A stretch of DNA of 64,000 nt, taken from Erythrophleum ivorense (lineage: Eukaryota; Streptophyta; Magnoliopsida; Fabales; Fabaceae). The DNA is taken from contig JAIUCV010000023.1 of NCBI GenBank assembly GCA_026724425.1, positions 6,329,958 to 6,393,957 of the forward strand, given 5' to 3'. The number at the start of each line of letters is the position of its first letter. Positions within the stretch are counted from its first letter, which is position 1. Of the stretch, positions 34,641 through 47,400 are shown piece by piece. The notes below the pieces were generated by a model. The model did not search any database. It was not told the DNA's origin and saw nothing but the letters and a program-made list of their open reading frames with translations. The position numbers were made by a program, and so were the translations under genes.

Positions 34641-35640
34641 CCTTCATCATCTTCATCTTCACACTGAAGCAACATGTAATGTCTATTCAGGAATTTATGA
34701 TTAGGAGTGAATTTCTCGTCACACGTATAACATAATCCCTTATCTCACCATAACTACATCTTTGCTGGCATCATTTTCTTCACTAGAGGTAAAGCCTTAA
34801 TGTTGGGTTTCGACAGTAAAGGTTGTAGGGTTGTTCTCAAAGGGATAGCTGTATTTGGGCTAAAGGAACCTATCGGACTTTTAAGCTGAATTACCATGCT
34901 TGTAGATTTGGGCCTAAATAAGCCCAAAGCACCAGTGTTTTTTCATCCAATAATCGAGCCAATGCAACTGCTCTCAGCAACAAGCCAGTACTCTAAACAA
35001 TGACTTCCCTAAGGATATCTTCCTTTAATCCACTAATGAAATAGTCGAAAATGGCATCATCAGAAAGACCCTTAATTATATTGGCCAGTGTCATGAACTT
35101 GGTATAATACTAGGAAACTGAATCAGCCTGTGTTAACATAAAAAGTTGAGCTTGAGGGCAATCGAATTGGGAAGATCCAAACTACTCTTCTATTGCCCTT
35201 GCTAGTGCTAACCAAGTGGTGATTTGATTAGTTTTCTACAGCATTTGATATCAGGGAAGTACCATCCCTTCCATGTGAATGGTAAAAATGGTTAATCTCT
35301 GTGAATCTGGCGTATCATAGTAGGAAAAAAATTACTCTGCATGGAATAACCAATTAAGGGGATTCATTCTGTCAAACCTTGGGAAATCAAGTTTCACATG
35401 CCAAACTTGGAATGGTTAATATTGTGGAATATTTGGATTAGGCGTGACTTCTGAACTCGAAGCCCTTGAGGCAACCTGTATATTGAGTCGTTCAAATCCT
35501 CTGTTCAGAGTATCAATAGCTTGTGTCATTACATTAATGGATCCTTCCAGTCTATCCATTCAGTTGGTGTAATCTTGATCACAAAACTCTCCTAACTCCA
35601 TCAGCTTCTTGATTTTTGTGGACATGTCCTTCATATGTGT
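34641..35640 (-). pseudogene. Gypsy gag
   Basis: Minus-strand frames give KIKKLMELGEF near 35615, PRFDRMNPLNWLFHAE near 35350, RLTIFTIHMEGMVLP and ITTWLALARAIEE near 35200, then YYTKFMTLANIIKGLSDDAI near 35070 and ISGLKEDILREVIV. This is the retrotransposon gag core of plant Ty3/gypsy elements. A possible knuckle remnant (YGEIRDYVIR and CYTCDEKF in neighbouring frames) lies near 34730. Several stops interrupt it. Gag forms the particle that packages element RNA in the cytoplasm, and this copy cannot. Confidence 0.8.
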
Positions 35641-35691
35641 GTTTTCCACCATTTAGGGCTCTCAATGAAAACACCAATTGACATGCCCACC

Positions 35692-35999
35692 TACAACAAT
35701 AAAATCAATAGAGAAGGGAAATAATAGAATTGGAGATTGTTGAAGGAATTCTCTTCAGGAAGATATGTATTATTATGTTAATTTGTGGATTACACTGATA
35801 AGATATAGAGATTAAGAGTCAATTAGAATGGAAGCTAACAAAAGCAAAGAACAAAGAAAATATCAATGAAAAGGAAGAAAAACTAGGGAGAAAATGCATA
35901 ACAAACTTGTTTCCCCTTATTCAATTCATTGTGCCCCTTATATCCTTATTCTCCCTCACCTTCAGGCTTGTCTTGCATGCCTAAGTGCTATGTCTAACA
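35692..35999 (-). repeat. Candidate 5' LTR of the minus-strand gypsy
   Basis: Immediately upstream of gag on the minus strand, TGTTAGACATAGCAC starts at 35999 and the segment ends TTATTGTTGTA at 35692, about 308 bp. After it comes AATTGGTGTTTTCATTGAG, a poor relative of the TTGGTATC..GAGC primer-binding region. No second copy exists in the window to confirm it as an LTR, so the call is tentative. Confidence 0.45.
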
Positions 36000-36235
36000 A
36001 ACTTTGGCATGTTGTCCAGCTGTCCCTTGGCTTTTGCCACCTGGCCCGAAGATGATTCAACTCCCACTTCAACATCTATGTCCGCATTCTTCGCACAAAG
36101 CATGACATATTCCATCACCATCATAATATTTTCAATAGCCTAGTGTCTATTGCGAAAGACATATTTCTTATCTTCATGATCTTTAAATTAAAGCAAATAA
36201 ATATTCCTCTTTCTACCAATGATGGTAGCATTTCC

Positions 36236-36571
36236 TTAAAGCTTCCAAGTAGAGTTCAGTATCTTTTGTAACTCATAAGCTAGGATTTCTTTAATATCAT
36301 GAAGATACCTAACAAATAATGCCCCCAACTGATAGGATGTACTAACCAATGAAGTATCAAAGTGAACATAAGGCACCTGTTTTGGTAGCTGAAAACTAGA
36401 GTTGCCACAACTAGCTGAACCAACACCACCAAAGTCAGAGTTTGTGTCGTAACCAGCTGCACTACTTGTTAACCATCGATAGCCCTTCAAAAACCTATAT
36501 TGTTGATACACCACGTGGAACAACCTATTCACTAATCCACAACACCAAAACACTAGAATCACAAAGGCCAC
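36236..36571 (-). CDS. Unrecognised 111-codon ORF, possible gene fragment
   Basis: I do not recognise this protein. The ORF starts with a hydrophobic stretch (AFVILVFWCCGLV, residues 2-14), then an Arg/Lys/aromatic segment (YRFLKGYRWLTSSAAG, residues 25-40) that could be mitochondrial-presequence-like. A Ser/Gly-rich linker and FDTSLVSTSYQLGALFVRY (residues 71-89) follow. In the next frame beyond residue 104 the strand reads DTELYLEALRKCYHH, so a frameshift or splice site near 36255 may hide a longer protein. Acceptor-like TTGTGTTTAG precedes the ORF near 36580. Composition is less AT-rich and more gene-like than the surroundings. It lies beyond the LTR of the minus gypsy and may be host DNA or a captured gene piece. 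Confidence 0.35.
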   Translation of the reverse strand: MAFVILVFWCCGLVNRLFHVVYQQYRFLKGYRWLTSSAAGYDTNSDFGGVGSASCGNSSFQLPKQVPYVHFDTSLVSTSYQLGALFVRYLHDIKEILAYELQKILNSTWKL

Positions 36572-36599
36572 CGAGAGCTAAACACAAACTATGAAGAAA

Positions 36600-38479
36600 A
36601 TCGTAACAATAGTAAAAAGAAACAACTTAAAAAAAAACCTCACCAAGTATTCTAACATACATTTATACACTTGAAATCCCCTGATCCAAAACACTAGGAA
36701 GAAACTAAACATTCCTTCAATCCATAAACATAGTAACAAGTACGAAGCTCACAGTCTCCCGTTCCAGCAAGAAGGAGGAGCACTTTTTGTCTCTCGTTCT
36801 ACTGCATTCTGTTTAAAGACAGGCTTGATATGTCCATAAAAACATGTTAATTCATGTTTAATTTTATTTTATTAATTTTTTTCATTTTAAAATAAGAATA
36901 AAAGAGTTTTCATATGTCTTGTCCAACTTCCTACTACCTATTATCTACTACTGGGGGAGTGAAATAGGCCTATCCATGACTCTCAAAGTTAGTTGAATAT
37001 AATATAAAATTATATATACTAATATATGGTTCATGTGACCAAAGAGATCACAAGTTTTAAGGTGATTATGGGTTAAAAAGTTCATTTTGCTTAATAGGTC
37101 TGACCTGAAAAATATGAGTTAAAAAAAATTGAAAAATTTTATCCTTTTAAAAAACTGAAATAAAAAAGGATTGGGTTCGAGATTTTTTTTAATCCCGGCC
37201 CTAGTTAATATATATATTAATTATATTATTAATCAATAAATTACTTGAACTTTTATCTTTTTATGTTCTTAAATTAATGTGAGTAAATTCCACTTTTTAA
37301 GGTGATAAAATTTAAAGTCCATAAAGAGTGAGAGATATCAATCAATTGACATTTATTTATAGTTGAGTTCTCACTTGTTGCATTAGTCAAATATAAAACT
37401 CTTCAATACTATTTTCTCTAACATATCTAGTGATACAAATACTTTTGACCTATGTGTAATATGTAAGAATTAACCACCATCAAAGATAGAAAATCTTATT
37501 TAAATAAGGCTAAATTGATTTAAAGCGTTCACTTTAAAATATGACATAAGGCTATATCTATCATACTATGCTAAATTGATTGCTAAATTAATAATATTAT
37601 TTTTTTTAAAAAAAAAATTATCACATGATTCATGTTACTTGAAGGAAATGGCCTTTAAGTGATATATAACATTGTTTCTTGGGATGTAGATATATATTGG
37701 CTCATTAATACCCAAATGACATATTTTGAAAAATTTTCCTCACATTTACAAAGCATAATGAATTGGTAGACTCATAACATTACTAATTTGAAAAAAAAAA
37801 GGTCAAACTGAGCTTGGCTTATTTTTAAATGAGTTAAGCCTAAGCCCAATGTGATCAATATCGAGCCATACTTAGGCCTAAAATTTTTGCAATTTTTCTT
37901 TTTTCTCATGTGATCAAGTGCCCAAAGCTATATGTAATAGGATTAATAATCAATTAGACTAAATTTAGATTTAGATTTTTTTTCTATTTTAGGAATTAAG
38001 TACTTTAATAAAAATGACATGTATAAAAATTCTTTTAAAGATCGAATCATGTGATGTTAAGTTAGAAAGATTATATATTTGTTTGCAAAAATTATACACT
38101 TATTTATTTTTATTAGAAAATCTAATAACAAATATACAAAAATTGTACCTAAAGTTTTCCTTATCATTGTAGCTCATAAACCTTGTTCAATCCATATAAA
38201 TTCCACTATTTCCTTTTCTTGCAATTCCCAAAACTTTATATTTCATTTGTACCCAATACATACATACATATAGTTACATATCTTATAATTTTTCAATAGG
38301 AATATTTAATATTTTCTTAAACCTTAAACCCCATCCTACCATCTCTTCTCCCATCTCCATCCCCCCAAATAGAGAATAAAGCAGCAATTCTTCTTTTATT
38401 TTTAGCCAGAAGTCATGAAAAATTTAATGGAGTGTTTGAACATTGAACGACTACCTACATGTTGATTACATAAATCTAA
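36600..38479. other. AT-rich noncoding stretch
   Basis: No convincing ORF, RNA gene or element terminus. 37780-37880 (GAGCTTGGCTTATTTTTAAA, GTTAAGCCTAAGCCCAA) resembles dispersed plant repeat sequence but was not resolved. Confidence 0.45.
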
Positions 38480-39000
38480 TGTTATTTTGCTTAATGACAA
38501 TGCTACATCTTTGAACAATATAAATGCATAGTCAATTAAGCTATGTTAGTCATCTATAATGAGTAAATATACTTACAGCATCAAGCTTAAAGACTTTAAG
38601 TTGGATTATATGTAGTCTATTGTGGTTTGCAAGTTTGTTGTGCTCATTAAAGCTTGTAACTTAATGCACATATCATAATCTAGCTAATTGATTTAGTTTT
38701 TCATTAGTGGAGAGAAAAGTTTTCTATCTATGTAAATAAAGTAGATTCATTGAACAAGTTGAATACTCATTTGGCTATGTCTTAGATATGGAGGGGATAT
38801 CTAAAAAGCAAATTTTCTTTCTCATTTCTAACAACCTTTAATGTTAGGTTGGGGATGGAAAAACTATTTCTCTTAATAGTTACTTTTGGTGGTTGATGCA
38901 ATCAAGTTCATCTTTGATATTTATTACAACAAGTCATCTTAATCTAAATGATTAAGGATGTTGGAATGTGACATTGTTTACATATTTATATTCCAAAACA
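38480..39000 (+). pseudogene. Possible LINE ORF2 C-terminal scrap
   Basis: The frame near 38840-38900 reads VGDGKTISLNSYFWWL, resembling the VG.G.SI.....W segment after the RT of plant LINEs, and GCWNV appears near 38960. Nothing else of the element is legible. The match is short and may be chance. Confidence 0.3.
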
Positions 39001-39084
39001 CTAGTATGCCAAATTGCCAAAATGCCATTTTTTGTTACTCTAATAATTGGTAATTCAGAAACTAAATTGAATATGATAAACTAA

Positions 39085-42000
39085 TGTGGGAACACCCTAA
39101 AGCAAGGAAAATTAAATCTAAATAAGATTAGAATGTTAACTAAGACATCTTAAAATGTGGTTTAAAGCCTAAGGTTAGCCCAAAACCGAAGTCAAAATAG
39201 CAAAACGAAGAGTTGCAAAGGCCAGTGGCATTTTCATAAATTCAAATAACTTTTGAAAAACTTAAAGGAAGGATCTTCAAATGAAAACGTTAAATTTTTC
39301 AAGGTTCTCAAGGGCCCTAAAAATCATAGGAATAGTTAGAATGGTCAAAACCCCTTTCAGTATGCAATTTAGAGTGTTAGTTGACCAAAACTTTGATCGA
39401 ATGGTTCTGTAAGACTTTAAATCTAATTTGGGTGAAACCAAACACATTTTATGAATTAAAAGACCTAAATTTTATGATGGAAGAGACAATTATAAAAAAG
39501 GAGTTGAAATGAGCTTAAATGGAAAGAACAAAATCTAGGGACTCAATTGAAATTTTAAAAATGTTATAATTGGGCCCTTTTGGTCCTTATATCACATCCT
39601 ACTTCTACCCAACACCCTAACTGACTTTTCTCTGGTCCCAAATAGATCCAAGAGCAGCTCAAAGTGGTGCACAAGAAGAGGGAACAAGGGGAAGAGAATC
39701 AAGCCTTGAAAGTGTAAGATTTAGCTACTTTTTCATGCTTTTTTTTCACTAAACTTCTTCTCCTCTCTCTTCTAATGGTTTTGGTGAATTAATTGGTACT
39801 GTTTTATGGCTAGGTCTGTAAAAGGAAGAGTGGAATTGGGGAAATTCTTGGAAGCCTAAGAAAGTGCATCTTGTGAGCTTTAAAACAAGGTAAGAAACCA
39901 TGATTGAAATTGCTTCTTCTTAGCTTCTTCTTGTGTGCACTATTTCGGCCAGAACAAGGGGTCTATGTAGGGAGTTTTATTTTGATCTAAATTTGATAGA
40001 AATTAGGGTTTTGAAGTCTAAGGAAACATATGGAAGCAATAGGATTCAAAACAAACCTATGGATAACAAGTTATGGAAATTAAAGTTTTAATTGCACATA
40101 AGGATTTATGAAGCTTTCTAGTGATGATTTAATTTGTGTAAGAGCATGTTTTAGTCCTCAAGATATCTAGAAGGCTTCATAAGTGGAAAATTCCCTAGGA
40201 AAGTAAGCAAAACTCTATGGGCTCTCACTTAGCTTCATGTCTCGACCAAGCATGAAAGACAACACGTAGGGAGAGTTTTTCTTAATTCTAATGATAGAAA
40301 TGGTCTACAAATGAATAATAAATACCAAAGGAACCATTAGTTTGAATTTAGAAATCATATTTTGAAAGTTGGAAGATTAGGATTCCTTTAGGCATAAAGA
40401 AGCAAATTAATATTTAGCTCCTAAAAATGAGTTTGTGATAATTCCAATGAGTTTAAATAGAGCCATGTGACTTAAATTGAGTGAAAAATTGGAGCCAAGA
40501 TAATTAATTATATGTGTTACTTCATTGTGCCCTTTTATAAAACTATAAGCATGCCACAAGCTAGAAGTAGCTTGTGTAGACATTATGTGAGGCTAGAGAT
40601 GGTTCTATTAATGTGTTTGTGTCTTGTTTGATGTTTCTAGGACAAACAAATCAAGCCTCCTCCAAGTGTGTGTGAGGTCGAACCAAAAAGCTAGGGAATG
40701 AAGGAAGAAATTGTGCTTCTTGACTCAAGATAGCTCTTCATATATTCTTGTATTCATTTCTTAGTTGTTTGATTGTCATTGAATACTTGTATATATGTTT
40801 GAATCATGAGACATACCTATAGCTATTAGTTTGATGCTTTTGTACCATTATACTTCTTGAATTGTGTTTTGAATGTGAGATTGCTCTTTATAAGTGAGAT
40901 TGTGCTAAAAGTCCTTTGGATTGGGTGAGCTGAAGCCAAAAGTCCCTAAGAATGAGTGACATAAGGCCAAAAGTCTTAAGAATGGGTGAGGTTAAGTCAA
41001 AAGTCCCTAGAAAGTGGGTAAGGCTAATACAAAAATTCCAAATAATAGGGTAAGGTTAGACCAAAAGTCCCTAGAGCTTGATTTTGATCTAGATATGTTT
41101 ATATGACCTTGAAAACATGTTTATGTTTAGTTCTTGGAAGCATTTGATGCATGCTTGTATTCTTTGACATGATAACATGCCATGTATGCCTACTTGAAAG
41201 GGTGAATGAGTTATTAGTATCCTTTGAATCTCACTCTCCCCTTATTTTATGTCTAACAATGTCTAGGTGAACCTCAGGGAGCAAAGAATGGAAGTTAAGG
41301 AACATGAATGATGATACTTTGATAATAAAATAGAATTATATGTAATTTGATGTCAAACTATGTATGTATATGATGTTTATGAGTTGTAAATCTTTGTTCA
41401 TATATAAAAGTATATGAATATGTTGTATGTAACAGATATGGAGTTAAATGTATGAGAATGTAAGTTTTTGACACCCTTGGGCCATGGTATGATTATGGAT
41501 ATGAACAATTGGAATGATGGTTTTAAGTTCTATGATGAATTGGACCTGTTATGATGCTTCTATATGTTGTATTTGAGATTTTGAATGTGCTCAAGTGATC
41601 CCATTATATGTAAGAAGCCATTTTGGCTCAATTAGAACTAATTGTATCTCTTTTTGGACCATAATCTTACCCTGAACCAAAATTAGACCAAATGGATGAA
41701 TTTTGGCAAATATTTAGATCTCATTTAGATCTTTTCACAAAATCAAAGAACACAATTTTTAATGCTCTAAAGAATTTATTATGATTTTTCAAAATTGGCC
41801 AAAATTATGCAGAAACTATCAGGGGACTATTCATTTGGTCAGTCTAATTTTTGGTATATTTGAGGGGCCAAACAAAGTCCAATGCTCATGAAATTTTATA
41901 GACATATAGTTGACATCACAAGCCTTACATAGCCACTGAGATCACTCAATTTAGAGCTCTATAGAGTGAGATATAAATTTTTAAAGTTGTTTGTCTACTA

Positions 42001-42420
42001 TAGTACAAGAACTAGACCTAGCTACTGTTCCATGGATTTCATGGGTCAAATGATATTGTTTTGATTTAAAATTTTTATAGTAGTTAGATGATGTCTGGAG
42101 CTTTCTAAAGAGTCTAAATTTGCATGATTTGAAATTTTCTAGCTCAAATTATGAATTTCCAAAATTTGTGACAAAATATGGAATGCCATGGAAGCTTGTG
42201 ATATTGGCTAGTATTAGTTTGCATGTTCCAAATCTGAATTCCCTACTTCAAATTGTGATGTTTCTATTTGAATAAGTGTGATATAGATGGAAGATGAATT
42301 TGATAAGTCCAAATAGTCCATTAAATCAGAAATGGATTAAATTGACTTATAATGATGACACTTTTCGCTGTTAAAGATGTTGATTATATGAAAATGGATA
42401 TTTCAGGATAATTGTGCTAC
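39085..42420 (+). mobile_element. Long LTR-like block, plus orientation
   Basis: Opens TGTGGGAACACCC and contains, in the same order as the solo LTR at 49714, the GGCCAGTGGCATTTT motif (39220), CCTAAATTTTATGATGGAA (39465), purine-rich leader with donor-like sites (39700-39900), an AAAAGTCCCTA minisatellite (40905-41075) and TGAATCTCACTCTCCCC (41225). The right end is unclear. TGTGCTACA at 42413-42421 is one candidate, but no target duplication matching ACTAA (39080-39084) follows. Likely a diverged or truncated LTR of the same family. Confidence 0.65.
40905..41075 (+). repeat. AAAAGTCCCTA minisatellite in LTR
   Basis: About five degenerate copies of a ~32-bp unit of the form GGGTGAGG..AAG(C/T)CAAAAGTCCCTA(A/G)A. 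The same array recurs in the other long LTRs at 46075-46262 (reverse), 51560-51755, 54480-54665 and 62365-62525 (reverse). Confidence 0.85.
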
Positions 42421-43099
42421 AAATTAAATGCTTTATGAATATGGTACTACTATTACTAGTCAATAGGATAAATTAAATTGGACTAGTAATATTTGTAGTA
42501 AGTATACAGTCACGAATGGTTATTAGTTATTGATCGATAATTGAATATCAACTATATCTTTGTCATTTGTGCCTTGGGATCATATTTGGAAGCTTCATCT
42601 CCCATTCCAAGTTAATTTATTCCTCTAAAAACTACTACAAAATGTACTTCCTTTGACATCAACTTTACATGCACATCGTCTACCCGTTAAGCCACAATGC
42701 TTATTTTGTTTTTCCTTTTAAATAAATGGTAAACCTTTTTTATTTATTACATGTTTTTTCTATCATCTTAAAAAATATATAAATATTAATAATTAAAATA
42801 TTCAAATATTATTACTAATTATAATTTTAATAAATATACAAATAAATATAAAGAATATAGTAAGGGAATGAAATTATTATTAGAGATCATTGATGTGTTC
42901 AAAATTTTTTATATCTCACATATAAAAAGAATTTTTATTTTATATATAAAAAATTGATTTGCGTTACATAAAGATTATTTTTATAAGGAAATAAAATAAA
43001 AGGATTGTTGATAGCCATTGAAAAAAATAGCCAAAGTTGTTAAAAAAATGATTGTTGAAATAAAAATAACCGTTGAAAAAAAAAGACTATTGGAAAAAT

Positions 43100-43290
43100 T
43101 TTACTTATATAAGCCAAAATCATATTTATCTCTTACTTTCTTCGCATAACTCTCTTTTCACATCTAACTTTGCTCTCATTCTATTCCTTAAAATTTCTCC
43201 ACCCTTTTTTCTTTCTTAAATTTTTCCAGCACTGTTCAAGTGGAGAATTGGTTGAAATAAAGATTTTATTCATCTTGACTTATCAAGGTA
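43100..43290 (+). promoter_or_regulatory. Promoter and leader of the TNP2-type gene
   Basis: A TATA-like TTATATAAGCC lies at about 43107, followed by a CT-rich leader (CTCTCTTTTCACATC). A consensus splice donor AAG/GTAAGTA at about 43287-43294 and an acceptor TTATAACAG/AA near 43540 predict a leader intron ending just before the transposase start. Confidence 0.45.
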
Positions 43291-43562
43291 AGTATAATAT
43301 TTATATGAAATATCTAAGTATATTATCTTTTATGATTTATTGATTATAAATGATTATTGGTTGGTTCTTTTGTGATGTAATGATATAGTGGAGATAGATA
43401 TCTAGGTAATACTTTTAAATTAATATACAAAAGTCTAGTAAACATTTATGTTTAGAAAAGTATTATATTTATTTGATAATGTGTTAAAGGTAGATTTTGT
43501 TATCAAAAATTATAAAGTAATATTTAAAATGTTATAACAGAAAATGAAAATTCAGTAATCTA

Positions 43563-44477
43563 ATGTGGATGCACAATAGATTAAATCTTGGATATAAAAG
43601 ATATACTGATGAATTTTTACAAAGAGTAAAAGAATGTATTACTTTTGCATGTGAAAAACAATTAAGGTCAAGAGGAGGAAAAATTAAATGCCCTTGTTCT
43701 ATGCATGTTTTATGCATATCTTACTTTCGATGAAGTAAAAATTGATCTTTTTAAAAGAGGATTTCAACTTAGATATTGGTATTAGATATGTCATAGTGAG
43801 ATCAAACCATCCCTAATACCTAACATACATGTTGGAACATCTAACTCATCACGATCAGTGAATGATAATTATGATATTAGATATGAAAGAATAATTTCTG
43901 AAGCAGCTTGTCCTGAATTTAACGTTGATAGCTATCTTCAAATAGAAAATAATGATTGTTATGTCAAGGAATCACCAAACTTGAAAGCCCAACAATTTTT
44001 TGATTTACTAAATGCTTATCAACAACCACTGTAGCCAGGATGCAGTAATCAATCTGAGTTATCTGTTGTTATAAAAATGTTAAGTATCAAATTTGACAGT
44101 AATATATCATAATATAGTTTTAATTGATTTGCAAATCTTTTGAAAAATAGTTGGTCACCTAATAATATTGTACTTGATAACTGGTATCAAACAAAGAAGA
44201 TAGTATCAAAACTTTATCTATCTGCATAAAAAATAGATGTTTATCTTCATGGATGTATGTTGTATTATAAAGATGACATAGATTAGATAATGTATAAATT
44301 CTACAGAATACATTGATATAAAACTACTCATTATGGCTAAAGAAAAAGTTCAAAAGAGATTCCACTTAAAAGAATGCATTATTTACCGATTATCCTTAAA
44401 TTGCAAAGGCTTTATATTTCAATGAAATTTGTTGAGCTTATATAATGGCATTAGAATAATAAAAGATGCAAAGGTGT
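43563..44477 (+). pseudogene. TNP2-type transposase, N-terminal part
   Basis: From ATG 43563 the frame reads MWMHNRLNLGYKRYTDEFLQ and GGKIKCPCSMHV, the transposase-associated domain (W-M, then GGKI-C-PC) of plant CACTA TNP2 proteins. After stops and frame changes it gives FKRGFQLRYWY near 43760, SPNLKAQQFFDLLNAYQQPL near 43980 and KIDVYLHGCMLYYKDD near 44240. LKLQRLYISMKFVELI near 44400 belongs to the Transposase_21 region, where relatives have LQRLFMSSKTA. The TGA upstream of the start in the same frame supports this start or a splice near it. The gene is cut at GGTGT 44473-44477 by a solo LTR and resumes at 48116. In an active element the product would excise and insert the element in the nucleus. 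Confidence 0.85.
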
Positions 44478-47400
44478 TGGCACACCATAGGTTATTCAGC
44501 TTCATATTCCCATATTAAAGGTTGGTCTCATGTAACTCAAGGAAAACTAAGAAAAAGGGAATAAAAATATTGCATTTTCTAATGTTACATCAGGGTATAA
44601 AAATTCATTTAGCATTTTGTGGACCTCGTGAAATCATCAATATCATTCTATATTTATTTTCCATCTAAAAAAGTCACAAATATTCCAAAATATTCTATAA
44701 ACCATAGATTAGAAGCCAAAAAACAAAAAATTTTATATTTCTAGCCTTGGGTCAGAATTTCAGTTTTCTGCTAGCAACTTTGAAAAATCATAATTAATTT
44801 TAGAAAAATCAAAATCAAGCAACCTATAGTTTTCTAGAAAGCTCTAGATGTTAAATTTATACTAAAAATAATTCTAAGCCATGAAAACATCATTTGGATA
44901 ACTCTTGACAACAAAAAAGGGACAAAGGTCGGGCTATCTAGCGCTTCTAATGCAATTTACTGATATAAATTTCAAAAATTCATAACTAATTCTAAAAAAA
45001 TCTCATCTAGGTAGAATATATTAATTTAGAAAGCTAAAAATATTAACTAGAGGAAAAAAATAAGTTCAGATCATTTCAAATGCATTTAGACCTTGAAAAT
45101 TGATAGAACAGTAACTAAGGTTGGTCTGCGCTACTATCACTGATTTGAAATTTAAAAAATTCATATCTCCCTCTATAGATATCTAATTGAGGTGCTTCTA
45201 GTTAGTATAGGTCATTGCAAATGTCTAGTTTATTCTAAAATTTTATGGATATTGGACATCATTTGACCCATGAATAACAGAGGCAAAATTTCGGACCATA
45301 TGAATAGTGTCACTGTCAAATTGTGAAATTTTAGCCAACTTTGGAAATTCGCCAAAAATTCTATATAACTACAAATAATATACATTTTAGCTTTCCAAAA
45401 AGCTATAAACAAGACCTATATGTATGCCAAATTTTAGACCAAGAAGGGCTCATTTGAATAAAATTTTCTATAACTCACAATTGTGATCACTTTAGTGCCA
45501 TCTAAGAATTCAATTTGGTCCAAATGGCCTTCTTTGTGTTCTAACACCTCTTGGGCAAGTTTGAAAGAACAATTACATCATATATGAACTGCCCAAGTGG
45601 TCCAAACCATCATGTATCTCAATTTGGCTATTCCACATGTAAGAATACACTAGCAAATATAAGCTCTTAAGTACCCAAATCATACTCTACCATTACTTTG
45701 CCATCAAATTAGGTTCATACATCATCCATACATACTTTTACATTTGCTCAAATATTTACAACTCAAAAATAATATGTACATAAATACTTTGACATTTCCT
45801 TGTAGCCAAAAGCTATACAAATTACATATTTATCACAACATAGCCATTTAGGCTCCTTGCCCTCTATTATTTAGTTCTTGAATTCCACCTAGACCATATG
45901 AGATAGGAGAAGGATGGGGGTGAGATTCATGGAATCTCAATAACTCATACAACTACTCAAGCACACATTCAAGGCATATAACATGTCAAAGGCACAACTA
46001 TGCAAGTTAACATAATCATAAAGCATTTTAATCCACATTTTCATGCCACACAATCACAACAAGGTCAAGAATGAGCTCTAAGGACTTTTGGTTTTGCCTC
46101 ACCCCATTTCTAGGATTTTTGGATTTGTCCCACCCTTGGCCTAGGGACTTTTGACTTGGCCTTACCCATCCATGAGACTTTTGGCTTTGTCTCACTTATG
46201 CCTTAAGACTTTTGGCATCTCCTCACCCACATTAAGGGACTTTTGGCATCACCTCACCCTTATGAGCAATTTTCACAACCAATAACACTCAAAAAATCAT
46301 ATTGGTACCAATGCAACATCATAACATCAAGTGTCATGTTCACAAGACATAAAAGCACACATAAGAATACAATGACATATACATAACCAAGAATGCAAGA
46401 AGAATGAGGTGGAGAGATACCTTCATGAAAATCCAAGCTTTACTTTGCTTTATTCCTTTCCTTTATCGGTTCCACAAGCACAACTAGATGGGGCTTTCCT
46501 TTCTTGGCCTAAACACAATGAACAACACTCAATTATACTCTTGAAACAAACCAAAACATTAAATTTACTCTTAAGAATACACTTTGTTACATTGGTCTCA
46601 TATTGGTTCCATTAATGGCCTAATGAAACAACTATTATAATTCAAGCTCTTTGCTCTATTTGCTTCCTATATCTAGGCCTCTTGACTTCATTTAAGGTCC
46701 TTGAAGCCATCACACACCCACTTTCAAAAGCCTAGATATATGTTGCTTCATAAGGCTACATTATGGAAGCCATTAGCTCATCTCCCAATCTATGGCTTCT
46801 AAATTTTTCCCAAGGGTTCCTCCTACCTTCTACCATCATATGAAGTCCCAAACTAAGGTTAGAACAAATTAAAACATCCCATAACCTATTGCTCTAGCTT
46901 TGATCGAAACTATGGAGGGAGGAAAAGTCTATGAACTTTTTTATTTTTCCTTGATAGGAGATATACTTGGGATGCTTCTTAGAGGTCTTAGGAGCTCAAA
47001 TAAACACTCACACATGCAAAGAAATTCACATATCAAATTAGTTTTTACATTACATTCAAGAGCTTCACACTTTCCTATCTTAATTTCCATTAGTTTTCCT
47101 TCTAATTTCTTTGCATATTCCAAGTTCCCATAGCCAAAATCAATGGTTTCATGCTTGTTCTAAGTTAGAAACTTCTCCCTCTCCCTAGCTCTCAAGTTGG
47201 ACGAAACACTCAAAAAGAAGCAAAGGAAGAAGAAGCAGCCAAATGGAAGGAAATTACCTTGAATTCAAGGCTTCTTCAAGAGTGTTTCTCTTTGTCTTAG
47301 CCTCCTCTTTGAATCTCTAACTCTTCCCCTCTGGTTCAAGGCCAAAATAGAACCATTTAAGCATTCAAAACTATAGGAAGATGGAGCAAAGGGAGGAGAA

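Larger units (their letters stand above)
22880..35999 (-). mobile_element. Minus-strand Ty3/gypsy retrotransposon, split by three insertions
   Basis: Reading down the minus strand from 35999, the order is short LTR, gag, protease, RT, RNase H, integrase and a chromodomain-like tail ending near 22880. This order (RT before integrase) defines Ty3/gypsy, and the tail suggests a chromovirus. The domains resume in register on either side of three later insertions: 31548-34088, 27760-30626 and 22997-26009. No 3' LTR was found, and the LINE at 22.5 kb lies where it should be. Stops are present in every domain, so it is inactive. Confidence 0.85.

Noticed and set aside
44583..44596. TGTTACATCAGGG as the start of the minus solo LTR
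   Set aside because: It has no matching target duplication. TGGCACACCATAGG at 44478 gives a perfect GGTGT pair and a continuous transposase reading.
46900..47133. ORFs on both strands
   Set aside because: Inside the solo LTR 44478-48115; the same region in the other LTR copies is not open in the same frame.
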